Shown piece after piece: positions 53,502 to 61,122 of a stretch of 64,000 nt of DNA. Position numbers and translations under genes: made by a program. Each line of letters starts with the position of its first letter. Position 1 is the first letter of the stretch. Source of the stretch: Catellatospora methionotrophica (GTDB lineage Bacteria > Actinomycetota > Actinomycetes > Mycobacteriales > Micromonosporaceae); NCBI RefSeq assembly GCF_011297335.1, contig NZ_JAAOTJ010000007.1, forward strand, positions 186,001-250,000. The letters run 5' to 3'. Under the pieces are notes generated by a model, which saw nothing but the letters and a program-made list of their open reading frames with translations, ran no database searches and was not told the origin of the DNA.

Positions 53502-53785
53502 GCGATCACCCTGACGACACCCACCCGGACATGCGCCCTGATGACGCCTTGTCGGACCAGCTCAAGGCGCTGGCGATGTGGGTCGGTGACGTCCTGGCCG
53601 ACGAGCACGCGTGCCGCCAGTACGCGCTGGAGCGGGCAGGTGACTACCTGCTGTGGCTGGCCTACCGGGCAGAGCAGGTGACCCAGCAGCACCGGATGGC
53701 GCTGCTGCCCGTCGACCCGGCCGTGCTGAACGCGGCACCGTCCGGGCTGGGCGAGGTCGCGATGCCGGGGTTCCCGCGCCGCTGA
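53498..53785 (+). CDS. Small helical protein of unknown function (95 aa)
   Basis: An acidic N-terminus (HPDDTHPDMRPDDAL) followed by two helices. Its ATG overlaps the kinase stop by four bases. No family recognised. It ends at the start of the first structured intergenic repeat. Confidence 0.6.
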   Translation: MSDHPDDTHPDMRPDDALSDQLKALAMWVGDVLADEHACRQYALERAGDYLLWLAYRAEQVTQQHRMALLPVDPAVLNAAPSGLGEVAMPGFPRR

Positions 53786-53874
53786 CCGGCCGCCACCGTC
53801 CCGGCCAGGGCTCACCCCCTGGCCGGGAGCGGTGGCCGCCAGATCGGCGGACCGGCACCACCACCCCGAAGGAG
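53783..53874 (+). repeat. Structured intergenic repeat, copy 1
   Basis: Outer arms CGGCCGCCACCG and CGGTGGCCG enclose an inner GC hairpin (CCCGGCCAGGG with complement). The tail CCAGATCGGCG, ACCGGCACCACCACC and GAAGGAG leads into the ribosome site of the next gene. Related copies are at 54013 and 54551. Confidence 0.75.
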
Positions 53875-53881
53875 AGCCCTC

Positions 53882-54010
53882 GTGGCCGACAACACCGACG
53901 CCCAGCTCCGCGAGATCGCCGAGCAGGCCAAGCGTGACGGCGACGCCCGAAAGGCCGACGTCGCTGAGCAGATGCGCCGCAACATCGCCGCCAACACCAG
54001 CAAGAAGTAG
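53882..54010 (+). CDS. Small charged protein (42 aa)
   Basis: A GTG start preceded by GAAGGAG opens a 42-residue frame, MADNTDAQLREIAEQAKRDG and on to a lysine-lysine end. It is one amphipathic helix with high charge. The strong ribosome site, host-like codon use and position between two structured repeats support that it is a real gene. No family recognised. Confidence 0.6.
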   Translation: MADNTDAQLREIAEQAKRDGDARKADVAEQMRRNIAANTSKK

Positions 54011-54012
54011 CC

Positions 54013-54103
54013 CACCGGCCACCACCGTGCCGACCAGGCCGACCAGGTCTGGTCGGTGCGGTGGCCGCCAGATCGGCGACCGGCACCACCACCTCGAAGG
54101 AGC
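54013..54103 (+). repeat. Structured intergenic repeat, copy 2 (leader of element ssb)
   Basis: Outer arms CGGCCACCACCG and CGGTGGCCG, inner stem CCGACCAG with CTGGTCGG, and the shared tail CCAGATCGGCGACCGGCACC then GAAGGAG. It forms the immediate leader of the element SSB gene. Confidence 0.8.
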
Positions 54104-54107
54104 CCCC

Positions 54108-54548
54108 GTGGCTAACGAGACCGTGTTGACCCTGGTCGGCAACCTCACCGCGGACCCCGAGCTGAGGTTCACCCCGACCGGCGCGGCGCTGTGCCGGTTC
54201 AGTGTTGCCAGCACGCCCCGCCAGTTCGACAAGGGCACGGGCGCATGGACCGACGGCGCGCCGCTGTACATGAACTGCACCGTGTGGCGAGACATGGCCG
54301 AGAACGTCGCCAACAGCCTGGTCAAGGGCTCGCGCGTCGTGGTCACCGGCCGGTTGAAGCTCAACCAGTGGACGACCCCGGAGGGCGACAAGCGCCAGGG
54401 CTTCCAGCTCGACGTTGACGACGTCGGTGCGTCGCTGCGCTACGCGACTGCCCAGGTCAAGAAGCTGACCCGCTCGGCGGGCCAACCGCCGGCGGTTGGC
54501 GAGGACGCCTGGGCCAGCGACAACGGCGGTGACGAGCCGCCGTTCTGA
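54108..54548 (+). CDS. ssb: Element-encoded single-stranded DNA-binding protein
   Basis: A 146-residue SSB with an OB fold (TVLTLVGNLTADPELRFTPT, FSVASTPRQFD, GSRVVVTGRLKLNQW) and an acidic C-terminal tail ending DEPPF, the form that recruits partner proteins. It would coat the element's single strands during replication or after transfer. Notably the element splits a different, chromosomal SSB-like gene. GTG 54108 has GAAGGAG upstream. Confidence 0.93.
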   Translation: MANETVLTLVGNLTADPELRFTPTGAALCRFSVASTPRQFDKGTGAWTDGAPLYMNCTVWRDMAENVANSLVKGSRVVVTGRLKLNQWTTPEGDKRQGFQLDVDDVGASLRYATAQVKKLTRSAGQPPAVGEDAWASDNGGDEPPF

Positions 54549-54550
54549 TC

Positions 54551-54620
54551 CGACCGGCCACCACCGTGCCGACCAGGCCGACCAGGTCTGGCCGGTGCGG
54601 TGGCCGCCAGCTCGGCGACC
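54551..54620 (+). repeat. Structured intergenic repeat, copy 3
   Basis: Nearly the same as copy 2 over its first 65 bases (CGGCCACCACCGTGCCGACC, then GCGGTGGCCGCCAGCTCGGC) but lacks the GAAGGAG tail directly after; the next gene starts about 70 bp later. Confidence 0.75.
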
Positions 54621-54691
54621 CACGCGGGACACGGCCCGCCCTGCCAAGAACCGGCCGTGTCCCTACCCCTCACAGAAGGAGCGAACCCAGT

Positions 54692-55150
54692 ATGACCAGC
54701 AACGTAGCCGCGTTCGCAGCGGCATTCGCGGCGCTGTACGCCGCGCACCAGGTCGCCGACCATTGGGTGCAGACCCAGCACCAGGCCGACCACAAGGGCC
54801 AGCCCGGACACCAGGGCCGGATCGCTTGCCTGACGCACGTGCTCACCTACACCCTGACCGGCCTTATCGCCCTGGTCGCTGTCGCGGCCGTGACCGGCCT
54901 ACCGCTGCACTCGGTGCCGGTTGGCATCGGTCTGACCATCTCGGCCGTGACCCACTACATCGCCGACCGGCGCACACCGCTGCGGCGCATTGCTGACGCC
55001 CTGGGCTCCGGCGTGTTCTACCGCCTGGGCGCGCCCCGGCCCGGCCGCGACGACAACCCCTCGTTGGGCACCGGCGCGTACGCCCTGGACCAGTCCTGGC
55101 ACGTGTTCTTCCTGTTCGTGGCCGCGCTGGTCATCGGCGGTGGCGCATGA
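54692..55150 (+). CDS. DUF3307-like membrane protein
   Basis: A 152-residue protein with three or four hydrophobic helices. AAHQVADHWVQTQHQADHKG is the DUF3307 signature (histidine, aspartate, glutamine-threonine), repeated in pattern by THYIADRRTP and LDQSWHVFFLFV. Proteins of this family are found in conjugative elements, with unknown role. The ATG has AAGGAG upstream. It overlaps the next gene. Confidence 0.8.
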   Translation: MTSNVAAFAAAFAALYAAHQVADHWVQTQHQADHKGQPGHQGRIACLTHVLTYTLTGLIALVAVAAVTGLPLHSVPVGIGLTISAVTHYIADRRTPLRRIADALGSGVFYRLGAPRPGRDDNPSLGTGAYALDQSWHVFFLFVAALVIGGGA

Positions 55151-55395
55151 GCCGCTTCTGTGACGACTGCTCGGCGCTGCGCGCCGAGCTCACCCGCATG
55201 GAACGCGAATTGCGCCGCCTTCAGCAGGCAGAGGCGTGGCTGCGGGAGCGGTTCACCGGCCTGATCACGGCCGTGGTCGCCATCCACGAACTCATCCGGT
55301 CCGAGGTCGAACGGCCCACGATGGGCCGGGCCGTCCTGTTCCAGCAGGTCACACAGCGCATCGAAACCGCGATCCTCGACGCTGAACGGAGATAG
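55147..55395 (+). CDS. Small coiled-coil protein with CxxC (82 aa)
   Basis: It starts SRFCDDCSALRAELTRMERE: a CxxC pair followed by a coiled coil to about residue 60. The ATG lies in an ATGA overlap with the preceding gene and its stop is two bases before traB. No family recognised; could be a TraB accessory. Confidence 0.65.
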   Translation: MSRFCDDCSALRAELTRMERELRRLQQAEAWLRERFTGLITAVVAIHELIRSEVERPTMGRAVLFQQVTQRIETAILDAERR

Positions 55396-55397
55396 CC

Positions 55398-57473
55398 ATG
55401 GCCATCACCCCGATCATCTTCAACAGCAACGAAGACGACCCGACCCGCCCGGCCGCGCCCGACCAGCACGGCCCGGCCGATGCCGAGTCCTACACCGTGT
55501 ACCGGCCCGACCAGGGCGCGCCCGTCGACGCCCCGGAAGAGGCCGAGCTGACGCTGACGTGGGCGGACGCGACCAGCGGTGACGCCCGGCGCCGCGTGCC
55601 ACTGGTGCCCACGTGGATGCTGTCGGCTCACACCCGGCGCGCCACGGTTCGCGCCCTGGTCGACGACGCGGGCTACTACGCCGCGTTCCACGCCCTGCGC
55701 GCCCCCAAATACGGCGGGCGGGTCCTGCTCTACGCCCCGCGCGGGGCGTTCCGGCTGGCGCGGCGCGTGCTGCGCTGGGCCAGCGCCGAGGAGGGCAACT
55801 GGGGCTTGCGCCAGCACGCGGCCAGCAAGGCCGACGCCTACACCTGGCAGGCCCTCAACCGGACCAGGTCCAAGGAGTCCAAGCCCCGCTGGATGCTGCT
55901 GGGTGCTGCCAGCCTCGCCATGGGCGTGGGTGCGAAGGTGCTGGAGGTGTCCGGCGTCGTCCCGCCGATCGGCTGGTACGCCGCCGCTGTCGGCGCGGTC
56001 GCCGTCGCTGCCCAGGCGGGCAAGCCCGCCGACGCGCCGATCACCGACCGCGTGTCCGACGCCCCGAAGTTCGTCCGGCTCACCGCCGAGCAGGTCCGGG
56101 CAGCCCTCGTATCGCTGCGGCTGGCCGGGCTGACCGACGGCGGCCAGGTCGAGTTCCCCTCGCCGATCCACCGTGACGGCCCTGGCTGGCTGGCCAGGGT
56201 GAACCTGCCGCTGGGCATCGAGGCGGTCAAGGCCATCGAAAAGCGCGCCGCGCTGTCGTCGGCGCTGCGCCTGCCGGTCGACCAGGTCTGGCCGACCGCA
56301 GGCCCCGAGCACGCCGGACAGCTCGACCTGTGGGTCGGCTACCAGCCCGCCTCCAAGATGGGCACCCCCCGCTGGTCGCTGCTGGCCGACAACGCCGTCA
56401 CCAGCGTGTTCACCGAAGAGGAGTTCGGGTCGGACGAGCGTCAGCGGCCGGTCAAGACCAGCGGGTTCGCGCGCTCGTTCCTGCTCGGCGGGCAGCCCGG
56501 ATCGGGCAAGAGCTACGCCGCCCGCGCCCTGGGCTTGGTCTTCGCCCTCGATCCGACGGTGGAGTTCAAGATTGCCGAGTTCAAGGGCACCGGCGACTTC
56601 ATCGACTTCGAGCCGCTGTGCTCGACCTACGTCGTCGGTGTCGACGACGAGGCGATCCGCCAGGGCGCGGCGATCCTGACGTGGGCGCTGGGCGAGGCCG
56701 AGCGGCGCGGCAAGCGCATCCTTGCCGCCAAGCAGGCCGGACACGCCCCGGAGGGCAAGGTCACGCCCGAGCTGGCCCGTAAGAAGGGCAGCGGCCTGCA
56801 CCCGATCGTGATCCTCATCGACGAGGCGCACGAGCTGTTCGCCGCCGACAAGGACGCCGCCGACGCGGCAGAACGGCTGATCAAGCGGGCGAGGGCGCTG
56901 AACATCATCGTCATCCTGGCGACCCAGATACCGGACAAGAACAGCCTTCCGCCGAACATCACCCGGTGCGTGACCAACCGGTGGTGCCTGTCGGTGGCTG
57001 GCCAGGTCGAAAACGACATGATCCTGGGCACCGGCGCGTACAAGCGCGGGATCACCGGAACCGTGTACCGGCCCGTGGTCGACGCCGGATGGGGAGTCAT
57101 GACCGGAGGACCGGCCCCGACGTCGGTCCGGTCCCAGTACCCCACCCCCGACCAGGCCGCAGCGATCCTCGCCCGCGCCGTCGCGCTGCGCGGCGGACGA
57201 CGTCCGATCGGCACCGACCTGCCCGCCGCGCGGGACCTGGTCGCCGACCTGCACGACGTGTCGGCCGACAACGGCCAGCACTGGTCGGTCGCCGCCCCGG
57301 CGCTGACCGAGCGGTGGCCCAACGCCTACCCGACGCTGACCGCTGAGGCGCTGTCGGACATGGCGCGCGGACTCGGCGTGACGTCACAGGGAGTGAAGGT
57401 CGCCGGACGGGTCCTCAAGGGCTACCGGCGCGACGAACTGACCGCGATCCTCGCCCAGCGCGGGCAGAGCTAG
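55398..57473 (+). CDS. TraB/FtsK-like DNA translocase for conjugal transfer
   Basis: In actinomycete elements one FtsK/SpoIIIE-type ATPase moves double-stranded DNA to the recipient. Here a 150-residue N-terminal part leads to a membrane segment pair (WMLLGAASLAMGVGAKVLEV and WYAAAVGAVAVAAQ). The motor domain then has Walker A LLGGQPGSGKSYAARAL and Walker B VILIDEAHELF, with LATQIPDKNSLP as a downstream motif. The C-terminus carries a winged-helix-like end (SDMARGLGVTSQGVKVAGRV) for recognising repeats on the DNA. Length of 691 residues is normal. Candidate recognition repeats lie right after the gene. Confidence 0.9.
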   Translation: MAITPIIFNSNEDDPTRPAAPDQHGPADAESYTVYRPDQGAPVDAPEEAELTLTWADATSGDARRRVPLVPTWMLSAHTRRATVRALVDDAGYYAAFHALRAPKYGGRVLLYAPRGAFRLARRVLRWASAEEGNWGLRQHAASKADAYTWQALNRTRSKESKPRWMLLGAASLAMGVGAKVLEVSGVVPPIGWYAAAVGAVAVAAQAGKPADAPITDRVSDAPKFVRLTAEQVRAALVSLRLAGLTDGGQVEFPSPIHRDGPGWLARVNLPLGIEAVKAIEKRAALSSALRLPVDQVWPTAGPEHAGQLDLWVGYQPASKMGTPRWSLLADNAVTSVFTEEEFGSDERQRPVKTSGFARSFLLGGQPGSGKSYAARALGLVFALDPTVEFKIAEFKGTGDFIDFEPLCSTYVVGVDDEAIRQGAAILTWALGEAERRGKRILAAKQAGHAPEGKVTPELARKKGSGLHPIVILIDEAHELFAADKDAADAAERLIKRARALNIIVILATQIPDKNSLPPNITRCVTNRWCLSVAGQVENDMILGTGAYKRGITGTVYRPVVDAGWGVMTGGPAPTSVRSQYPTPDQAAAILARAVALRGGRRPIGTDLPAARDLVADLHDVSADNGQHWSVAAPALTERWPNAYPTLTAEALSDMARGLGVTSQGVKVAGRVLKGYRRDELTAILAQRGQS

Positions 57474-57475
57474 CC

Positions 57476-57588
57476 GGTAACGGCGGAGGTAACGGCACGG
57501 ACAGAGGTAACGCCTGCGTTACCCGTGCCGTTACCTCCCCAACCCGGCCCCTGCCTGCAACGACTCTGACCAGGTAACGGGTAACGCC
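57476..57588. repeat. GGTAAC-rich nested palindrome after traB (candidate clt or origin)
   Basis: GGTAAC or its complement is found at least seven times within about 110 bp. A 16-bp perfect inverted repeat (57485-57500 with 57523-57538) encloses a second, inner one (GGTAACGC and GCGTTACC at 57506-57523). The clt site of pSAM2-like elements is made of short repeats near tra and is bound by TraB, so this is a good candidate. Confidence 0.7.
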
Positions 57589-57629
57589 ATGCCCGAAACT
57601 GGCCCCGAAACCGCCCGTGGAGGCCTTCC

Positions 57630-57899
57630 GTGACACCCGAACTGATCGTTACCGCAACCCTCATAGCCGCAACGTTCATCTATGTCCTGCTGTGCTGGGT
57701 CCTGCCGTTCGGCAAGTGCCGGACCTGCTCCGGCCAGGGCCACCGACGCACCTGGCTTCTACGCAAAGTAACCGCCTGCCGCCGCTGCAAAGGCTCCGGA
57801 CTGAGGCTGCGGATCGGCCGACGCATCTACAACCAGGTAGCCGACGCCCACGCCCAGGCCGACGCCGCCGCAGCGACCAAGGACCGATACACCTCATGA
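57630..57899 (+). CDS. Membrane-anchored small zinc-ribbon protein (89 aa)
   Basis: One membrane helix (IVTATLIAATFIYVLLCWVL) is followed by two DnaJ-like CxxCxGxG half sites, CRTCSGQG and CRRCKGSG, that likely bind zinc. Start is GTG, with the ATGA overlap at its end coupling it to the next gene. Function unknown. Confidence 0.7.
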   Translation: MTPELIVTATLIAATFIYVLLCWVLPFGKCRTCSGQGHRRTWLLRKVTACRRCKGSGLRLRIGRRIYNQVADAHAQADAAAATKDRYTS

Positions 57900-58240
57900 A
57901 CGCCCGCGCGATCACCAGCGGGCGGCCCGCTCGCGCCCGGCGCGACGAAAGCGCCGGACACCCCGAGTGGTGCGAGGGCGGGCACCACTGCACCGCCTTC
58001 ACCATGCCCGACGGCGCACACCAGTCCCGCCCGGAAACCTGGCTGGTCGAGTACGGCCGCCTTGTCGGCACCCGACGCCGCGACCGGTCCGGCCGCGACC
58101 GGGTAGAGCTACGCGTCATGCTCGACCTGGCCGACGACGAGCACACCGCCCAGGCCCAAGCCCGCCACCTCATGGCGGTCACGCACCTGGTCATCGGGCG
58201 CGTGTTCGGCACCGACCAGCCGGCGGGGGTCCGGTCGTGA
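57896..58240 (+). CDS. Small element protein of unknown function (114 aa)
   Basis: The N-terminus has WCEGGHHCTAFTMPDG with two cysteines and histidines, and the C-terminus is a helix LADDEHTAQAQARHLMAVTH. It may be a small zinc-binding protein. It overlaps the preceding gene by four bases. Family not recognised. Confidence 0.6.
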   Translation: MNARAITSGRPARARRDESAGHPEWCEGGHHCTAFTMPDGAHQSRPETWLVEYGRLVGTRRRDRSGRDRVELRVMLDLADDEHTAQAQARHLMAVTHLVIGRVFGTDQPAGVRS

Positions 58241-58338
58241 CAGGGCTTGAAAGGCCGCCTACGGCGACTGAACACCCGGTCACGGCTGTGCCGCGCCGCA
58301 ATTCGCCTGTGGAAGCAACGCCGGACCCGGAGCGAGCG

Positions 58339-58527
58339 CTACTGAGCTTTGTTCTGCCTGATCGCGTCCTCAATGCGCATCAGGTACCCGACGATCAACA
58401 CAACGCCCCCCGTGAGCAGGGCCTTCTCCCCGCCACCGAAGAAGCCGATGCCAAAAACGATCCATCCCGCCACGCGCAAAGCGCGAGGCCAAGACGCGTT
58501 CGGAAAAGTCTGAGTCGCGTAGTCCAC
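58339..58527 (-). CDS. Small membrane protein beside prim-pol gene (62 aa)
   Basis: Two hydrophobic stretches (ALRVAGWIVFGIGFF and LLTGGVVLIVGYLM) then a basic tail RIEDAIRQNKAQ. It is homologous to the 60-residue protein at 41889 and is in the same divergent position relative to a prim-pol gene. It could be a maintenance or immunity-type membrane protein, but that is a guess. Confidence 0.6.
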   Translation of the reverse strand: MDYATQTFPNASWPRALRVAGWIVFGIGFFGGGEKALLTGGVVLIVGYLMRIEDAIRQNKAQ

Positions 58528-58592
58528 AGGGGGCAGGATACGGATCTAGCACTATCGCCAACACCTCCGGCTGCGCTGCGAAGTGACCGGCG

Positions 58593-59519
58593 ATGACCGT
58601 GGACCCTGAAAGGCCGCCTACGGCGGCTCACCCCTGGTTGGCGGCTGCGCTGCGCTACGCCACCAACGGCTGGCCAGTGTTCCTGCTCAGCCGGTCCAAA
58701 CGGCCCGTAGCTCTCTGCCGAACCTGTCACGCCGCCCGGCGCGACAAGACGCCGCACGACCCGCAGACGTGCGGCTGCCTGACCTGCCACGGGTTCTACG
58801 CGGCCAGCACCGACCCCGACCGCATCACGGCCATGTTCGCCGCCGTGCCGCGCGGGCTGCTGGCCATCCGGACCGGCGCGCCATCCGGCCTGGTCGTCAT
58901 CGACGTCGACCCCCGCCATGACGGACACATCACCCTGCGCGCCCTCATCAACCGCGGACTGACCCCACCCACCCGCTACGTACACACCGGGTCAGGCGGC
59001 CTGCACCTGTACTACGCCCACCCCGGCCGCCCGGTGCCGTGCGACCAGGCGCGGCGGCTCGGACCGGGCATCGACGTCAAAGCCGACGGCGGGTACGTGC
59101 TCGCCCCGCCCTCGCTCCACCCGGCCACCGGTCGCCCGTACCGCTGGGCCGACCAGGACGCGGCCGTGATGGATATGGCCCCCGCGCTAGTTGCGGCGTG
59201 CGTCGCCGAGCTGCGGCCCGCACCGGCCCGCCGCCCGGTCCCCGCGCTGCCCGCGCGCAGCGCGGGAGCCATATCCCACCCCGACCGGCTCATGGCCACG
59301 CTGGTCGACCGCATCCACCAGGCCCCCGACGGCCGCCGCCGCGTAACTCTCTACGGCTGCGCACGCGGCGCAGCGCTCATCGTCGCCACAGGCCACATGA
59401 CCAAAACCGACGCCTACGACCAGCTCGTGGCCGCGTGCGACGCCGCACGCTGGCCCTGGGCCAAGTCCACCCCCAACGCCATCCGAGACGGATTCGCCGC
59501 AGAAGGAGTGACACTATGA
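58593..59519 (+). CDS. Bifunctional DNA primase/polymerase (prim-pol) replication protein
   Basis: This 308-residue protein has the archaeo-eukaryotic prim-pol fold. A zinc-finger insertion is seen at residues 40-65 (CRTCHAARRDKTPHDPQTCG), the catalytic acidic pair is in LVVIDVDPRHDGH, and a later active-site segment is GIDVKADGGYVLAPPSLHP. Prim-pol proteins are one of the known AICE replicase types. It overlaps the next gene, a DUF3631 protein, by four bases, so both act together. A short copy of its start sequence occurs upstream at 58246-58271. Confidence 0.9.
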   Translation: MTVDPERPPTAAHPWLAAALRYATNGWPVFLLSRSKRPVALCRTCHAARRDKTPHDPQTCGCLTCHGFYAASTDPDRITAMFAAVPRGLLAIRTGAPSGLVVIDVDPRHDGHITLRALINRGLTPPTRYVHTGSGGLHLYYAHPGRPVPCDQARRLGPGIDVKADGGYVLAPPSLHPATGRPYRWADQDAAVMDMAPALVAACVAELRPAPARRPVPALPARSAGAISHPDRLMATLVDRIHQAPDGRRRVTLYGCARGAALIVATGHMTKTDAYDQLVAACDAARWPWAKSTPNAIRDGFAAEGVTL

Positions 59520-60769
59520 CCCGACCAGCCAAGCCACGCCCCACCATCGACGGTGCGGAATTGCTCGACCGGGTTCACGCGATGATCGTGCGCTACGTGA
59601 TCCTGCCCTGCCCGGAAGCCGCAGACGCGGTCACACTCTGGATCGCGGCGACGCACGCGCAGGATGCCTGGGCGTACGCGCCCCGGCTGGTCATTCGTGC
59701 CCCGGAGAAGCGCTGCGGAAAGTCTCGACTGCTAGACGTGGTCGAGGGCGCGAGCCACAACCCGCTCATGACCGTCAACGCAAGCCCTGCCGCCGTCTAC
59801 CGCTCCATTGGCGCAGGCAACGCGCTCACGCTGCTGGTAGACGAGGCAGACACCATTTTCGGTCCCAAGGCGGGCGAGAACGAAGACCTTCGCGGCCTGC
59901 TCAACGCAGGCCACCAGCGCGGACGCCCCGCCATCCGATACGACGCCAACACCCAGCGAGTGGAGACCATCGAGACATTCTGCATGGCAGCCCTCGCAGG
60001 CATCGGCCAGATGCCCGACACGATCGAAGACAGGGCCGTAGTCGTCAAGATGCGCCGCCGCGCTCCCGGCGAGACTGTTAAGCCCTGGCGGATCAAGCGC
60101 GACCGGCCCCAGATGCTTAAGCTGTCAGCCGAGCTATCGGCCTGGCTCACCCCACTCCTGCCCGAGCTGGAGAGCGCCGAGCCGGTCATGCCCCTGGAAG
60201 ACCGCGCCGCCGACACCTGGGAACCGCTGATCGTCATCGCAGACGCGGCCGGTGGAACCTGGCGCGAGCGCGCTCGCGCCGCCTCGCTGGTCCTCACGGG
60301 CGAGGCCGAGAAGAACGCCATCGCCTCAGACCGCGTGCGGCTGCTTACCGACTGCCGGACCGCGTTCGGCACCGATGAGGCACTGCCGACCGGGATGCTG
60401 ATCGACCGGCTCAAGGCCGACCAGGAGGCACCCTGGGCGCGCCACGACGGAACCGGTCTCACCCCGATCAAGCTCGCCGGACTGCTGCGGGAGTACGACA
60501 TCCGCTCCGACACGATCCGGTTCGAGCAACCGATCGGACAGGCCAAGGGCTACCGCGCGGGCGACTTCTGGGACTCCTGGAACCGCTACTGCCCGCCAAC
60601 CAGCGCGAACACTGCCGCCGCCGCGATTGGCGATGTCCCGACCGATGTCCCGTGGTACGGCTCAAGCCGTACCACTCAAGATCCCGTACCGCCCCTGACC
60701 GGCGATGGTACGGCTGGTACGGCTGGTACGGGTACCCCCCGCCACCTACGTCTCGCCAACCCCAGCTGA
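59516..60769 (+). CDS. DUF3631 ATPase-like replication partner
   Basis: A 417-residue protein. A P-loop is visible in APEKRCGKSRLLDVVEG and an acidic Walker B in LTLLVDEADTIFG, then arginine-finger-like EDRAVVVKMRRR. The DUF3631 domain spans about residues 200-380. Proteins like this pair with prim-pol as a helicase or loader. The last 45 residues are encoded by the 95-bp iteron repeat (GDGTAGTAGTGTP), so the C-terminus is low-complexity and may be dispensable. Confidence 0.85.
   Translation: MTRPAKPRPTIDGAELLDRVHAMIVRYVILPCPEAADAVTLWIAATHAQDAWAYAPRLVIRAPEKRCGKSRLLDVVEGASHNPLMTVNASPAAVYRSIGAGNALTLLVDEADTIFGPKAGENEDLRGLLNAGHQRGRPAIRYDANTQRVETIETFCMAALAGIGQMPDTIEDRAVVVKMRRRAPGETVKPWRIKRDRPQMLKLSAELSAWLTPLLPELESAEPVMPLEDRAADTWEPLIVIADAAGGTWRERARAASLVLTGEAEKNAIASDRVRLLTDCRTAFGTDEALPTGMLIDRLKADQEAPWARHDGTGLTPIKLAGLLREYDIRSDTIRFEQPIGQAKGYRAGDFWDSWNRYCPPTSANTAAAAIGDVPTDVPWYGSSRTTQDPVPPLTGDGTAGTAGTGTPRHLRLANPS
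60645..60740 (+). repeat. Right copy of 95-bp inverted repeat with GGTACGGCT iterons
   Basis: It holds three 9-base units beginning at 60707, 60716 and 60725, and the palindrome GGTACGGCTCAAGCCGTACC at 60654. It matches the left copy at 47,443 in opposite orientation. Here it is part of the DUF3631 coding region. Confidence 0.85.
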
Positions 60770-60882
60770 TTGCCAGCGCGCCCGTATCCCATTGCGGGCG
60801 CGCTTCTATCTCAACCTTCGGCGGCATGCGTGATCGCCCCCATTTTCCTGACCCAACCTTAGACACCCATGGAGGCACGATC

Positions 60883-61122
60883 ATGGCTCAGGTTCGCTCT
60901 CAGACGGCTAACTGCAAGCCGTCGATACGCCCGACCCCCCACAGTGCGATGCATTGCGCGGGCAGCCATGGTGGCGGCCCAATGGATCCCACTCGGCGAG
61001 ACGCTTTCCCTCTTCCGGCCAAGGCCGAGTGCTGGGCTGAGTTCTGGATTGTCGTAGCTAAGGCACACGCGGCGGCTCACCGGCGCGAACGTCTAGCGCG
61101 GGCAGCGGGGCGCACGGCATGA
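60883..61122 (+). CDS. Small element protein preceding integrase (79 aa)
   Basis: A mostly helical C-terminus (AECWAEFWIVVAKAHAAAHR) and an N-terminus with scattered cysteines and histidines. GGAGG precedes the ATG, and the stop overlaps the integrase start by four bases, so it is coupled to the integrase. It may be a recombination directionality factor by position only. Not recognised. Confidence 0.6.
   Translation: MAQVRSQTANCKPSIRPTPHSAMHCAGSHGGGPMDPTRRDAFPLPAKAECWAEFWIVVAKAHAAAHRRERLARAAGRTA

Noticed and set aside
58237-58596. Plus-strand frame of 119 codons starting GTG 58,237
   Set aside because: Its first codons copy the prim-pol start but the rest has no domain and lies opposite the small membrane gene; read as a relic.
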